NCBI RefSeq assembly: GCF_023634655.1
Contig: NZ_JAMKMS010000006.1
Span: forward strand, 226,259-290,258
DNA from: Vibrio methylphosphonaticus
GTDB lineage: Bacteria; Pseudomonadota; Gammaproteobacteria; Enterobacterales; Vibrionaceae
Reading direction: 5' to 3'
DNA: 64,000 bases
Below, piece by piece: positions 26,910 through 37,409 of the stretch; position 1 is the stretch's first letter; every line of letters begins with the position of its first letter. A program made the translations under genes and the position numbers. The notes below the pieces were generated by a model. It was not told the origin of the DNA and searched no databases. It was given only the letters and a program-made list of their open reading frames with translations.

Positions 26910-26942
26910 AAGGAGCAAGGACACATGGTGTCATTGCTCCTT
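26910..26942 (+). terminator. Terminator after the methyltransferase
   Basis: A 15-bp stem with one mismatch (AAGGAGCAAGGACAC at 26910-26924, complement at 26928-26942), 3-nt loop, followed by AATTATTT. It lies 33 bp after the stop codon. Confidence 0.7.
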
Positions 26943-26957
26943 AATTATTTCGTACTT

Positions 26958-27052
26958 AGTTATGTAAGGACTCAGTTATATAAGGACTTAGCTATGTAAG
27001 CACCTAGTTATGCAAGTACTCAGTGAATCAATCCTTAGCTATTTAAGTATTA
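26958..27052. repeat. Six-unit 16-bp degenerate tandem repeat ending at a stop codon
   Basis: Units start at 26958, 26974, 26990, 27006, 27022 (15 bp) and 27037, of form AGTTATGTAAGGACTC. The last unit ends at 27052, the first base of the ybiT stop codon on the minus strand (27050-27052). Confidence 0.85.
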
Positions 27053-28654
27053 ACTAATAGCGAGCATTTTCTTTTGGTGCGCAAGGTACTCGTTGTAGGT
27101 ACCTTGGAACTGTACTAACTGCTTGTCTTTAACGTCGATGATTGATGTTGCAAGAGAAGAGACAAACTCACGGTCATGGCTGACAAAAATCAAAGTGCCT
27201 TCATATTTCTTTAGGGCATTGTTTAATGCTTCAATAGCTTCCATATCCATGTGGTTGGTCGGCTCATCCATCACTAATACATTGATGTCTTGCATCATAA
27301 GCTTACCAAACAATAAGCGGTTCTTTTCTCCACCCGAGCAGTTCTTCGCTTTCTTATTCGCATCATCAGCGGTAAACAGTAAACGACCTAAAATACCACG
27401 AACCATCAAGTCGTCGTGTTTCACCGTGCGCCATTGAGAGATCCAATCGAAGATACTCAGATCATTGTCAAAATCAGCCGTGCTATCTTGCGGGCAATAA
27501 CCGATAGACGCGTTCTCAGACCACTTTACCACACCATGGTTTTGTTCTAATTCGTTGACAAGACAACGTAAAAACGTAGTTTTACCAACACCATTCTCGC
27601 CGATAACGGCTAAACGAGTGCCGGCTTCTAAAAGCAAGTTGCCTTTTTCAAACAGCACTTCACCTTCAAAGCCATGTCCAAGATCTTGTAGTTCTAAGGC
27701 TTGACGGTGAAGTTTTTTACCTTCGCCAAAATCAATCGATGGGCTAATACGGCTAGTCGATTTCACTTCATCGAGCTTAATCTTATCCATTTTTTTAGCA
27801 CGAGAGCTTGCTTGTTTGGCTTTAGATGCGTTGGCACCAAAACGGTTAACGAAATCTTGCAGTTCACTAATCTCAGCGGCTTTCTTTGCATTGCTCGCGA
27901 GTAGTTGGTCACGAATCAGCCCTGATGCTTCAAGGAAGTACTCGTAGTTACCTGGGTAAATACGTAGCTCACCATAATCTATGTCTGCCATATGAGTACA
28001 AACAGAGTTTAGGAAGTGACGGTCATGCGAAATGATGATCATTGTGCACTTACGTTGGTTAAGCTCTTCTGCTAGCCAGTTAATGGTATGAATGTCCAAG
28101 TTGTTGGTCGGTTCGTCGAGCAACAAGATATCTGGGTTAGCAAACAGGGCTTGGGCAAGGAGAACACGTAGTTTCCAACCGGGTGCGACTTGCTGCATCA
28201 AACCAAAATGTAATTCTTCTTCAATACCGGCTTGGATCAAGATATCGCCAGCGCGGCTTTCTGCGGTATAGCCGTCCATTTCTGCGAACTCACTTTCGAG
28301 CTCAGCAACCTTCATACCGTCTTCTTCGCTCATTTCTGGTAATGAGTAAATACGATCTCGCTCTTGCTTGATTTCCCAAAGTTTACGGTCACCCATAATC
28401 ACAACATCGATAACGTTGTATTGCTCGAAGGCAAACTGGTCTTGACTCAAAACACCCAGTTTTAATCCCGGTGTCATTGATACGTTGCCAGAGCTTGGGG
28501 TTAAGGCACCACTAAGAATCTTCATGAACGTTGACTTGCCACATCCATTGGCACCGATCAAGCCGTAACGGTTACCGTTACCGAACTTAGCTGAAATGTT
28601 TTCAAATAACGGCTCAGCGCCGAATTGCATGGTGATGTTAGCGGTAGATATCAA
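27050..28654 (-). CDS. ybiT: ABC-F ATPase, YbiT type
   Basis: 534 residues with two ABC domains and no membrane segments. Walker A motifs are GANGCGKST (about 34-42) and GENGVGKTT (about 353-361). The linker helices hold [35 protein letters not shown]. The second signature is CSGGEKNRL; the first is the degenerate PGWKLR form typical of YbiT. ABC-F proteins act on ribosomes at the E site; YbiT's exact job is unsettled. It starts at TTG after TAGGAATAC. Confidence 0.93.
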   Translation of the reverse strand: MISTANITMQFGAEPLFENISAKFGNGNRYGLIGANGCGKSTFMKILSGALTPSSGNVSMTPGLKLGVLSQDQFAFEQYNVIDVVIMGDRKLWEIKQERDRIYSLPEMSEEDGMKVAELESEFAEMDGYTAESRAGDILIQAGIEEELHFGLMQQVAPGWKLRVLLAQALFANPDILLLDEPTNNLDIHTINWLAEELNQRKCTMIIISHDRHFLNSVCTHMADIDYGELRIYPGNYEYFLEASGLIRDQLLASNAKKAAEISELQDFVNRFGANASKAKQASSRAKKMDKIKLDEVKSTSRISPSIDFGEGKKLHRQALELQDLGHGFEGEVLFEKGNLLLEAGTRLAVIGENGVGKTTFLRCLVNELEQNHGVVKWSENASIGYCPQDSTADFDNDLSIFDWISQWRTVKHDDLMVRGILGRLLFTADDANKKAKNCSGGEKNRLLFGKLMMQDINVLVMDEPTNHMDMEAIEALNNALKKYEGTLIFVSHDREFVSSLATSIIDVKDKQLVQFQGTYNEYLAHQKKMLAIS

Positions 28655-28996
28655 AGAAGTATTCCTAGGTATGAGAACGACGATGCGTTTAAAGTCACTT
28701 AAGCTAAATTAGTACAAGCAAAACGTAATATAAGCAAAAAGTAACAAAGCGAATCGACAGAAATGAAAGTACAGATTGTTACGCGGCGGATTATACAGAT
28801 TTATCTAGCAAATAACAGACATGAGATGTAAGTCACAGAACAGTTTATCTTTTTCATCTTCCTTGAGAATGGATGACGCCAACTCATTCTCAATGAAGCA
28901 AATGGGCTAGGAAGACAGTAAAAAGGAGCGATTACGAAAAGGATGGAGTAGAGTAATAATAGTGGCACGCAAACATAGATGAATAGAGTAACGGAT
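28655..28996. other. 342-bp gap between ybiT and the lipoprotein gene
   Basis: It is AT-rich. AAGC-led 15-16-bp units at 28701, 28716 and 28732 form a weak three-copy repeat. A 9-bp inverted repeat (TTGAGAATG, 28863-28871 with 28885-28893) lies further right. Both genes are transcribed away, so it must hold two promoters, which I cannot place. Confidence 0.4.
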
Positions 28997-29554
28997 ATGG
29001 TGAAAAATACGGTTTTCAAATGGCTATTAGTTAGTACAGCTTTCGCCATCTCAGGGTGCGCAAGTTACAGCATAACCGAACAAGATATGACGAACTATCT
29101 GCATGATAATGTAAATTTTGAGCAGTCGGTAGGCATTGAGAATGTGATGTACGCGCAAGTATCCGTAGATGATTTACAGGTAAAAATAGGTCGCAGCGAT
29201 GCCGAGCGAGTCTCGGTATTTGCAAACACCAGTGCTGAAGTTCAGATGCTAAATGCGGATAAAATAGGTCTCGATCTGGCATTAGAATTCAGTGCGATAC
29301 CGACTTATCAAGCGGAAAGCGGTGAAATATTTTTAAAATCACTGCGTTTGGAGCAGCTAGATGAGAGCAAACAAGTACTAACGCCTGAAATTAAGGCACT
29401 AATTAAACCCGCGGTGTCGATGATAGGCTACGCGTTATCCGAGTATCCGGTGTATAAACTCGATAGCTCTAAAGTGCAAGAAGCGCTGCTAAAATCAGCC
29501 GAACCCAATTTAGTGGTTAAAGATAATAAGCTGGTGATCGAGTTGTTTAATTAG
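28997..29554 (+). CDS. DUF1439 lipoprotein, YceB-like
   Basis: 185 residues from the ATG at 28997, the better-placed start; an ATG six codons before lacks a site. A lipoprotein signal peptide ends at AISGC, followed by a DUF1439-type domain (SYSITEQDMTNYLHDNVNFEQSVGIENVMYAQVSVDDLQVKIGR). Members bind lipids in related folds but their role is unknown. Likely attached to the outer membrane. Confidence 0.82.
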   Translation: MVKNTVFKWLLVSTAFAISGCASYSITEQDMTNYLHDNVNFEQSVGIENVMYAQVSVDDLQVKIGRSDAERVSVFANTSAEVQMLNADKIGLDLALEFSAIPTYQAESGEIFLKSLRLEQLDESKQVLTPEIKALIKPAVSMIGYALSEYPVYKLDSSKVQEALLKSAEPNLVVKDNKLVIELFN

Positions 29555-29730
29555 AAAACAGTCTAACTGATTAAAAAGACAACAATTGATAACGCCCTAT
29601 CGAAACAATAGATGTGAGGTACAGCATACCTCGATAACATAGCGTAGGTTTTCTAAATCAAACGCTTACATAGGCTTGTCTTCTTTGATATGTTTACCTT
29701 ACATTTTTTACCGTTGCTAGGAGAGCAGTC

Positions 29731-30075
29731 GTGGTGGTAGATACTGATGGCTATCAAGCATTGATAGAGCATTTAGCCATGAATTTGGATGTGTTTACCT
29801 CTAAGGTGGGTGACACAGGTGCGGAAACCATTGAAGATGTGGCGACCGACATGGTGGCGTCGAATATCATGGTATTGTTTGAACAAAATCCAGAACTTCA
29901 TTCCAGTGTGCGATTTAAGCTGCTTAAGGAAGTCGACTTGGTGATCCAAGATCTTGAAGAGGTGTTGGCCGGTGTTTGGAATAGAAATGCAACGAATGAG
30001 CAAGTCTCATTTCTTGAAGAGTATATCGCATTAGTCAAAAATCTATTTGATACCGCGGTTGCAAAGTACGATTAG
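29731..30075 (+). CDS. DUF3802-type protein
   Basis: 114 residues, starting at a GTG after AGGAGAG. The sequence is acidic and helical (DGYQALIEHLAMNLDVFTS, VDLVIQDLEEVLAGVWNRNATNEQVSFLEEYI) and matches my memory of DUF3802, found in Vibrio, Shewanella and Aeromonas. No function is known. Cytoplasmic; a strong terminator follows. Confidence 0.7.
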   Translation: MVVDTDGYQALIEHLAMNLDVFTSKVGDTGAETIEDVATDMVASNIMVLFEQNPELHSSVRFKLLKEVDLVIQDLEEVLAGVWNRNATNEQVSFLEEYIALVKNLFDTAVAKYD

Positions 30076-30140
30076 CGACGTTGTATTGGTCCATCCCAGC
30101 ATAGATCAACCTTAGATAGATTCATCCTAATTTAAGATGA

Positions 30141-30168
30141 AAAAAGAGGCGCTACGCCTCTTTTTTTG
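30141..30168. terminator. Bidirectional Rho-independent terminator
   Basis: An 11-bp stem (AAAAAGAGGCG with its complement) and 3-nt loop flanked by A-run and T-run, between the converging DUF3802 and NlpC/P60 genes. Confidence 0.9.
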
Positions 30169-30191
30169 TATCAAATCACGCAACATAATGG

Positions 30192-30662
30192 TTAATTGAC
30201 AGAGCGAAAGTGCCAGAATTTAGCAGCCCAATAAGGATTATCTAAACGCGACAAAATGACGCCTTTGGATGTTGATGCGTGCATGAACGTATTCCCACCT
30301 AAATAAATACCTACATGCCTTGTTTTATAACCCGTCTTGAAGAACACTAAATCGCCGCTTTGTGCGTTGCTATAATTCACTTTGTTGCCAATATTGACCT
30401 GTTGGGCAGTGGTTCTGGGTAGTTTTACTGAATAGGCATCATTATAAACGGCCTGAACAAAAGCAGAGCAGTCCACACCACTGAAATTAGTACCGCCTAG
30501 CCGATAAGGGACACCCTGCCATTTTTTGTATTCATTTAAAAATGGAGCGTTATCTACTGTGTTGTAGGATTGCTGAGTATGAGCGGTGCGTTCAGGCGAA
30601 GAAGAACACGCTGATAAAGCGGCAACCATACTGAAAATTATCAATAACTTACGAATCTTCAT
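30192..30662 (-). CDS. NlpC/P60-family lipoprotein endopeptidase
   Basis: 156 residues. Lipobox LSAC (Cys19). The catalytic triad of NlpC/P60 is visible: Cys65 in GVDCSAFVQAVY, His116 in TRHVGIYLGG and His128 in FMHASTSKGV. It should cut the stem peptides of peptidoglycan, like Spr/MepS or NlpC, from the outer-membrane side. The length matches NlpC (154) in E. coli. Divergent from the chemoreceptor gene. Confidence 0.9.
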   Translation of the reverse strand: MKIRKLLIIFSMVAALSACSSSPERTAHTQQSYNTVDNAPFLNEYKKWQGVPYRLGGTNFSGVDCSAFVQAVYNDAYSVKLPRTTAQQVNIGNKVNYSNAQSGDLVFFKTGYKTRHVGIYLGGNTFMHASTSKGVILSRLDNPYWAAKFWHFRSVN

Positions 30663-30809
30663 GTGTCATCTTCATTCAATAAAAGTGTAATAAATCTGTC
30701 ATTGAGAATAACTACTATTCCTAGTAATTCTATACTAATTCAACGAGTTGTCTAATTCTCATCCTAGATGAGAAGACACTCATTGTGTGACCAAATAATT
30801 GGACTTAGC

Positions 30810-32855
30810 ATGACAGCCTCCACAGCAAGGAAAGGTTCCACCTCACTGATTCGCTCACTCAGCATTATCTTCTTTCTTATTGTAATGCTCTTTGTTGGAT
30901 TGAGTTGGTTAAGTGCCAATGGTCTTACTCAAGTTAAACGTCAATTTGATTCACTTTCCAATCGCGCATTACCATTAGCCATGAACAATGCGGGGCTAAC
31001 GCAAGATGTGTTAGAACAAGTCAAACTACTCAGCTACGGGACGCAAACGAATTCCGGTGAGGAACTGGCGACGATACAAGGGCGTATTTCTGAGCTTGTA
31101 GAAGCAAGCACTATCAAGTCAGAACAGCTGTTTGACATTGCTGACCTATATAATCAAGCCGTCACCAGCGAACAACAAGAGTTACTGAGTAGCAAAATTA
31201 CAGAGCTGCAATCGCTGACGCAGTCAATACTTGAGTTGCAGGCTCGCATCGTCGAAATGAAAGCACACATAGACAAAGAGATGAGCGGTTTTCGGTATGG
31301 TTTGAGCTCTATCGGGCCTGAAATGAACCGTATTAGCCTTATTTTATCTGATGACCATCCAGCAGCTGTCGATGCCGCGAGTCGTTTCATTGTCAGTGCC
31401 AGTTCGATGGAAAGTACATTCCTAGTACTTATGATGCAAGAAAGGCTCTCCGAAGCAAACAAGCATTATCGCGAAATGCGTTATCGTCTCTCCAGTGTCG
31501 ACTTAGCCTTTGATGATTTTGCTCAGTCGCACCCTGAAATAAAGGAATTTGCTAGTTTGACGGCGCCGTTTGGCATGGTGAAGGATGGGTTTCAAGCTGA
31601 AGGTGTCTTGCGTCAAATCTTAGCCCGATTAGAGCTGGTGGAAGAGCAGCAAATACAGTTATCTCGAGCAACAGCGCTCGCAGATGAAACGTCTCAATTG
31701 TTATCGGAAGTGTCCAGTACAGCATCGTCGCTGATTGAAGCCAGTAAAGCCGTGGTGAGTGACACCATTCAATTCAACATCTATAGCTTGATTGTGGCGA
31801 CTGCCATTTTGATTGTTGTCATCGTATTCATATTTTTCATGTTGCGTCGTTGGATCAACCGCTCGCTGAAAAACATTGCCAATCAGCTGAAACTGTTGAC
31901 TGAACATGATCTGACAAACACGGTTGCACTGACAGGCCCAAGCGAGATTCAAAATATTGCCCTAAAACTCAATAACGTCACTGAGACTACGCATGACTCG
32001 ATCGAAATGGTGACAAGAAACTGTGAAACCTTGTATCAAACAGCAGAAATTAGTCATGGCGCGGCGGAAGAAACGCGCAATAGCATGCGTGAGCAAAACA
32101 CATCGCTTGATGGCATGGTGACTACAGTGACGCAGCTAGAAGCCTCAATCAATGAGATTTCTTCTGTTACCAATGCTTCGTTGAGTGATTCTCAGCAGGC
32201 AGAGAGCTTTGCGACCTTGGGGTTAGAAGCTGTTGAGTCGAATCGAGAGCGTTTACACTCATTGGAAACCACGTTAAGCAGTAATGCAGAGTCAATGGAT
32301 GAACTCGATACAAAAGTGAAACAAATTCAAGAAATGGTGGATCTTATTAGCGGCATCGCCGACAACACCAATCTACTGGCATTAAACGCGGCGATTGAAG
32401 CCGCGCGAGCTGGAGACATGGGACGTGGATTTGCGGTTGTGGCAGATGAAGTGAGAAAGCTCGCCAGTGATACCTCCAACCAAACAACCAACATTCGTCA
32501 AATGATGACAGAACTAAAAGAAGCCGCACAAGAGTCGCGTCAGTCAGTTATTGAGTCGCGTGATGAAATGAACCAGGCACTGGTATCGAGCGAGCGAGTT
32601 AAAACGTCGTTTGAGGATATTGAAAACGCCATTGCTCAGATCCGCCAACGTGTTGAACAAGTTTCTGTAGCCACAGAAGAGCAAGAGCGTGCAACAGCAG
32701 AGGTTGGTCGCTCTATTACACATGTGAGTGCGCAAGCTGAAAACGCTAATTTACAGTTAGAGTCTATGGTGGAGAGCGCAGAGCAAGTCGCAGATATTGC
32801 CGGACATCAGCAGGCAATGTTACATAAATACCAACTGGCACCAACTCGCTCGTAA
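30810..32855 (+). CDS. Methyl-accepting chemotaxis protein
   Basis: 681 residues from ATG 30810; an in-frame ATG 14 codons earlier (30768) would add a stretch without membrane character. Neither has a strong ribosome site. One membrane helix ([19 protein letters not shown]) is followed by a long helical periplasmic domain, a second helix ([22 protein letters not shown]), a HAMP domain and the signalling hairpin [35 protein letters not shown]. The ligand is unknown. The helical sensor suggests the HBM or 4-helix bundle type. Confidence 0.92.
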   Translation: MTASTARKGSTSLIRSLSIIFFLIVMLFVGLSWLSANGLTQVKRQFDSLSNRALPLAMNNAGLTQDVLEQVKLLSYGTQTNSGEELATIQGRISELVEASTIKSEQLFDIADLYNQAVTSEQQELLSSKITELQSLTQSILELQARIVEMKAHIDKEMSGFRYGLSSIGPEMNRISLILSDDHPAAVDAASRFIVSASSMESTFLVLMMQERLSEANKHYREMRYRLSSVDLAFDDFAQSHPEIKEFASLTAPFGMVKDGFQAEGVLRQILARLELVEEQQIQLSRATALADETSQLLSEVSSTASSLIEASKAVVSDTIQFNIYSLIVATAILIVVIVFIFFMLRRWINRSLKNIANQLKLLTEHDLTNTVALTGPSEIQNIALKLNNVTETTHDSIEMVTRNCETLYQTAEISHGAAEETRNSMREQNTSLDGMVTTVTQLEASINEISSVTNASLSDSQQAESFATLGLEAVESNRERLHSLETTLSSNAESMDELDTKVKQIQEMVDLISGIADNTNLLALNAAIEAARAGDMGRGFAVVADEVRKLASDTSNQTTNIRQMMTELKEAAQESRQSVIESRDEMNQALVSSERVKTSFEDIENAIAQIRQRVEQVSVATEEQERATAEVGRSITHVSAQAENANLQLESMVESAEQVADIAGHQQAMLHKYQLAPTRS

Positions 32856-32884
32856 TAAACCATGCTCCTACAACTCAGCCTTCC

Positions 32885-33700
32885 TCAAGTGTCTGAGTCT
32901 CTAAAAGGTTGGGTAAGCATCTTATCTAGCCTTTGTTCTTTTGGATTGGAAAATTGAGGAATACCGATGACGACATCTTGGTGTCCTTTTTCAGGTTGCG
33001 CTTGATACGTACCAAACAGCTGATCCCAGATAGATAGGAAGAAACCGAAGTTGGAATGCGTTTCCTTGGCAATTACCGAGTGGTGTACACGGTGAAAATC
33101 TGGTGTCACTATCCATTTACGAAGCGTTCGGTCCAAGGATAACGGCAGAAAGCCATTACTATGGTTAAACATCGCGCTGGCATTGAGAATGACTTCAAAT
33201 AGCAACACTGCGATTGGAGGTATGCCGAGCAACAGGATCAGTGTGATTTTAATGAGCATCGACAATATAATTTCGATGGGGTGAAATCGAGCACCGGTCG
33301 TGACGTCAATATCACGATCTGAGTGATGCATTCGATGCAAGCGCCATAAAAAAGGTACGCGATGAAAAAGGAGATGTTGGAAATAGATAGCACCGTCGAG
33401 CAACACGACACAAAGTGGAGTAAGTAACCAAAGCGCGAGCTCAGACTGCCTAATGGCGTCGAACTGGTTGAATAGACCTATATTGTTTTGCTGCGCCAGG
33501 TAAGCCGCGTCGATGGCTAGCAAGGGCATCACCGTTGCTAACAGAATAGAATTGAGCCCAACTAAGCCAAGGTTATTGCTCCAGCGAAGCTGACGGGTTC
33601 GTGTCCGCTCTTTCCTTGGTGAACGGTATTCCCAAAACGCGCAGCCGACGAGCACAGTGATAAAAATGAGAAGACGGATCGCGTCGCTATTTTCCATCAA
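32885..33700 (-). CDS. Sterol desaturase / fatty acid hydroxylase family protein
   Basis: 271 residues with four membrane helices. Three histidine boxes are present: HLLFHR, HRMHHSD and, near the C-terminus, HRVHHS, which bind the di-iron centre in this family (PF04116). It hydroxylates or desaturates a lipid in the inner membrane; the substrate is unknown. It converges with the chemoreceptor gene. Confidence 0.9.
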   Translation of the reverse strand: MMENSDAIRLLIFITVLVGCAFWEYRSPRKERTRTRQLRWSNNLGLVGLNSILLATVMPLLAIDAAYLAQQNNIGLFNQFDAIRQSELALWLLTPLCVVLLDGAIYFQHLLFHRVPFLWRLHRMHHSDRDIDVTTGARFHPIEIILSMLIKITLILLLGIPPIAVLLFEVILNASAMFNHSNGFLPLSLDRTLRKWIVTPDFHRVHHSVIAKETHSNFGFFLSIWDQLFGTYQAQPEKGHQDVVIGIPQFSNPKEQRLDKMLTQPFRDSDT

Positions 33701-33773
33701 TTTACGGTTTCCTCTGTCTAATTAGGATAAGCAGGGTTAGAATTCCGGCATCTGCCCTAAGATTACCACGAAA

Positions 33774-34520
33774 ATGAGATTTCACGCTTTCCACCGCCTT
33801 TATAATGATCGACTTGCTATTGCCACTAAACCGTTTAACGCGCGCGGAGCTAAGGTCAAACGTTGTCCCCAGTGCCAAATTGCGCAGCAGTATTGTATCT
33901 GTGACTACCAGCCAGACGTTGAGTCCAACATTGCAGTGTTACTGCTTGTCTCTGACGCAGAGATATTAAAACCCAGTAATACAGGGCGCTTAATTCTAGA
34001 TACAGTGAAAGAAGGTTACGCCTATGCTTGGAGCCGCACTGAACCTGACTCCCGCTTACTCGAATTGCTGAGTGATGAGAGATATCAGCCTATTGTCGTG
34101 TTTCCAGAAGATTATGTTGACGATAAGTCTCGCTTACTGACATTTGAGAAAAAGCATGAAGCAATCGCAACAGGTAAAAAGCCGCTGTTTATTTTCTTAG
34201 ATGGTAGTTGGCGCGAGGCGCGTCGAATGTTTAGAAAATCGCCTTACCTTGATGAGTTTCCAGTATGTTCGATTAAGCCTGAAGCGATATCGAATTACAT
34301 TATGAGAAAATCAAATATTGAGGGGCATCTAGCAACGGCGGAAGTGGCAAGTTTGGTCTTTGAACAATTTGGCGAAGCAAAGGCTTCTCAAGTCCTTGAC
34401 CATTGGTTTGCGGCGTTTAGAGAAAGTTACATGATGAGCAAGACTCGTTACTCAATCGATCGTACCAGACCGGATTTACATAAGTATATCGCGCTGATCG
34501 GTGATGAGACATCCCTCTAA
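33774..34520 (+). CDS. tapT: DTW-domain tRNA-uridine aminocarboxypropyltransferase
   Basis: 248 residues. The zinc cluster uses Cys31, 34, 41 and 43 (CPQCQIAQQYCIC). The DTW motif appears as DGSW in FLDGSWREARRMFRKSP, and TAEVASLVFEQFGE is the third family segment. TapT adds the acp3 group to U47 of tRNAs. The replacement of DTW by DGSW is common in TapT-type proteins. DTW families have subtypes, so the symbol is likely but not certain. Confidence 0.75.
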   Translation: MRFHAFHRLYNDRLAIATKPFNARGAKVKRCPQCQIAQQYCICDYQPDVESNIAVLLLVSDAEILKPSNTGRLILDTVKEGYAYAWSRTEPDSRLLELLSDERYQPIVVFPEDYVDDKSRLLTFEKKHEAIATGKKPLFIFLDGSWREARRMFRKSPYLDEFPVCSIKPEAISNYIMRKSNIEGHLATAEVASLVFEQFGEAKASQVLDHWFAAFRESYMMSKTRYSIDRTRPDLHKYIALIGDETSL

Positions 34521-34671
34521 ACTCCTTGTGATTGTGCTGACATGTTGAGCAACTAAGTTAGGCAAGAGGATAACTTAGCGCTGAGTCACGGTTTGAGGGG
34601 GTAGGGATATGGATAATGCCCGAAGATATTTATTTTTCACCCGAATTTTGGGTTAGCAAGGAGAGTTTTGT

Positions 34672-35580
34672 ATGTATTACGGCTTTGATGTCGGTGGCAC
34701 AAAAATTGAGTTTGGTGCATTCAACGAAAATCTAGAACGAGTGGCTACTGAACGTGTCCCAACACCAAGTGACAATTACCAAGTACTGCTTGATACGCTT
34801 GCAGGGCTTGTCGCGAAATATGACGGTGAGCTTGGCGTTGAAGGCAAAGTTGGCCTTGGTCTTCCAGGGATGGAAGATGCAGACGACGAAACGGTGCTAA
34901 CGGTAAATATTGCCTGTGCGAAAGGGCAGCCACTTCGACGTGATCTTGAAGCACTTATCGGTAGAGAAGTGAAGCTTGAAAATGATGCGAACTGCTTTGC
35001 ATTGTCTGAAGCATGGGATGATGAATTAAAAGACTCGCCATCGGTTATGGGACTTATCTTAGGCACTGGATTTGGCGGCGGTCTTATCTATAAAGGTAAA
35101 GTGTTCTCTGGTCGCAACAACGTTGCGGGTGAGCTTGGCCATATGCGTCTTCCTATTGATGCGTGGTTCCATCTAGGTGAAAACGCACCTTTGTTAGAAT
35201 GTGGTTGTGGAAACAAAGGCTGCCTAGATAACTATTTATCTGGTCGTGGTTTTGAGCTTCTGTACGCGCATTATTACGGTGAGAAGAAGAAAGCGATAGA
35301 GATCATCAAGGCGCGTGAGGCGGGTGATGCCTCAGCAACAGAATTTGTTGATATGTTCATGGAGCTCCTCGCGATCTGTTTAGCGAACATCTTCACTGGT
35401 AATGATCCGCATGTAGTGACGCTAGGTGGTGGCTTATCGAACTATGAACTCATTTACGAAGAGATGCCTAAGCGCATTCCTAAACACCTCATGTCGGTAG
35501 CAAAGTGCCCTAAGATCGTTAAAGCGAAACATGGCGATTCTGGTGGTGTTCGTGGCGCCGCGTTCTTGAATATTAAATAA
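34672..35580 (+). CDS. nagK: N-acetyl-D-glucosamine kinase (ROK family)
   Basis: 302 residues. ATP-binding [14 protein letters not shown] starts the chain; the sugar-binding [16 protein letters not shown] stretch ([14 protein letters not shown]) and zinc site [18 protein letters not shown] follow. The length and motifs match NagK, which phosphorylates GlcNAc from chitin or cell-wall turnover. AAGGAGAG precedes the ATG. Chitin use is common in vibrios. Confidence 0.9.
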   Translation: MYYGFDVGGTKIEFGAFNENLERVATERVPTPSDNYQVLLDTLAGLVAKYDGELGVEGKVGLGLPGMEDADDETVLTVNIACAKGQPLRRDLEALIGREVKLENDANCFALSEAWDDELKDSPSVMGLILGTGFGGGLIYKGKVFSGRNNVAGELGHMRLPIDAWFHLGENAPLLECGCGNKGCLDNYLSGRGFELLYAHYYGEKKKAIEIIKAREAGDASATEFVDMFMELLAICLANIFTGNDPHVVTLGGGLSNYELIYEEMPKRIPKHLMSVAKCPKIVKAKHGDSGGVRGAAFLNIK

Positions 35581-35611
35581 TTAATTTCCAAGAATAAACT
35601 CAGATTTTTAG

Positions 35612-35640
35612 GCCAATGGTTTATACCATTGGCTTTTTTA
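35612..35640 (+). terminator. Rho-independent terminator of nagK
   Basis: A 9-bp stem (GCCAATGGT with its complement, loop TTAT) followed by TTTTTTA, 31 bp after the stop codon. Confidence 0.9.
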
Positions 35641-35808
35641 TAGCTGGTTGTTCAGTAGCAAGGTTAATGCGAATAGGGTAGAAGGGTTATCAGAAATGTA
35701 GCGTTTTGAAGACATGGCTTACTGCGTAATTTACTTTCGTTGAATTTTGGGCAGATACTGCTATTGCTTAATGTAATGAGTTAGGCTTGCGCAATTGGAG
35801 AAGGGCCA

Positions 35809-37356
35809 ATGTCAGAGAAAGTAAAAGAGATGTTATTACTACTCGCCGTCGCCATATTGGCCGTTGACACATTAATGGTGCAAGCACTGATGCCACTCAA
35901 TGGTGATGTTTCCTTTTTGTTAACAATGGCAAAAAATACTGGTTTGAGCCACTTTTATAATGAGTATTATGAAGTTAACCCGCCACTTATTGTCTATATT
36001 TACAAAGTTTTCCTTATGCCATTTTATATGGGCATTCTTGGTGATATATCATCGCTTAGACTAGGTGTCATTTTATACTTACTAGTTGGGTTATATCTAG
36101 CTTGGTTGAATTTGTCTTACTTAAATAAAAACATGCAGATTTTACTTACACTTTCATTAGCTTCTGGACTGTTTTTAATACTACAAATAAGTTTTGGACA
36201 ACGTGAACACCTGATTGCTGCAGGATTAGTTGTTTATTTAACAGAGGTGTTACGCTCTTCCAATAGTGGTCAGTATAGACTATTAAGTGTTGTTTCACTT
36301 TTAATGGTAGCAATATCTATATGCCTTAAACCCCAATACCTGCTTGTTGTTATATTTGCGGAATTGTATATGGTCAAGAATAATACACTGTTCTATAGGT
36401 GGAGAGAGATAGCAACGGTCGTTATTTTTGGTGGGGGATACTTACTTGCTGTGGTTTTATTTCAACCGGAGTACTTTAACTTTATTGTCCCCTTGGCTAG
36501 AACGTATTACGGCGGTTACTTTCCGGACTTTATTGATGTGCTAATGACGGCATCTGCCTTTTTGTTAGTGATGTTGATACCTTACTATCTTTTGAAGAAA
36601 AGACCACACTATAGTCAGTTAGTCTTTGTTATATTTCTTTTTTTTATCGCATCATTAGGTGCGTTTATTATGGGGAGAACAGCATTTGGTTACCATCTAA
36701 TACCTGCGTTTACCTTTTCATTTTCTCTAGCTTATATGGCAGTTATTATTATGCTAAAGGATGCTGTCGATAATTTCTCAATTAAAACGGCGGTATTGTT
36801 ATTACTGTCTGTTCTTCCCATTGTTGTATTTAAACATGAAGATATACGAAGGAGTTATCAAGTTGACTATTCTACAGCATGGCATCAATTTGTTGCTAAG
36901 GAGCAAAATTTGTCGGATGAAATGTTTGTGGATCCCGATGTGTTGAATTTATCTCAGAAAGTAGATAAATATACAGACAGAGGGGACAATATAATTTTTC
37001 TAGCTTCAACTAATATGCTCCCACATCACACAATTCCTGTGCATTCCGGGCTTTCATGGCTAGCAAGGCAACCCAATTTTTGGCTATTGCCTATAGCAAT
37101 AACAGAGCCACAAAACAGCCAGCATCGCGAAACGATTCGGTTTGTACAACAGACAATTACGGACGATATTAATGTAAATAAACCTCGTGTCCTCGTTGTA
37201 CAGTTGCGAGATGAAACGGTGAGGCGCTATGGAGAAACCCAGTTACTTAACGTACTCTTGGAGTATCCAGAGTTTGTTGATGCCATCAATCAATACAAAA
37301 AAGTTGAAAGTGTTTTCGTTGATAAGTCAGTTTACCAGCTGTACCTAAAGAAATGA
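35809..37356 (+). CDS. Multi-span membrane protein, glycosyltransferase-like (GT-C type?)
   Basis: 515 residues, about ten membrane helices in the first 340, then a 170-residue soluble C-terminal part. The first loop after helix 1 holds GDVSFLL and VNPPLIVYIYK, a position and sequence like the acidic loop of GT39/GT83-type lipid-dependent glycosyltransferases. I therefore suggest sugar transfer to a cell-surface molecule. The stretch is AT-rich compared with its left neighbours. It precedes the tad region, which may link it to pilus or surface glycosylation, by position only. GGAGAAGG precedes the ATG. Confidence 0.5.
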   Translation: MSEKVKEMLLLLAVAILAVDTLMVQALMPLNGDVSFLLTMAKNTGLSHFYNEYYEVNPPLIVYIYKVFLMPFYMGILGDISSLRLGVILYLLVGLYLAWLNLSYLNKNMQILLTLSLASGLFLILQISFGQREHLIAAGLVVYLTEVLRSSNSGQYRLLSVVSLLMVAISICLKPQYLLVVIFAELYMVKNNTLFYRWREIATVVIFGGGYLLAVVLFQPEYFNFIVPLARTYYGGYFPDFIDVLMTASAFLLVMLIPYYLLKKRPHYSQLVFVIFLFFIASLGAFIMGRTAFGYHLIPAFTFSFSLAYMAVIIMLKDAVDNFSIKTAVLLLLSVLPIVVFKHEDIRRSYQVDYSTAWHQFVAKEQNLSDEMFVDPDVLNLSQKVDKYTDRGDNIIFLASTNMLPHHTIPVHSGLSWLARQPNFWLLPIAITEPQNSQHRETIRFVQQTITDDINVNKPRVLVVQLRDETVRRYGETQLLNVLLEYPEFVDAINQYKKVESVFVDKSVYQLYLKK

Positions 37357-37409
37357 ACTTTGTGAGTTGGTTTGGATAGTTATTTGTTTATTAGTAATAT
37401 TTAGTTAGA

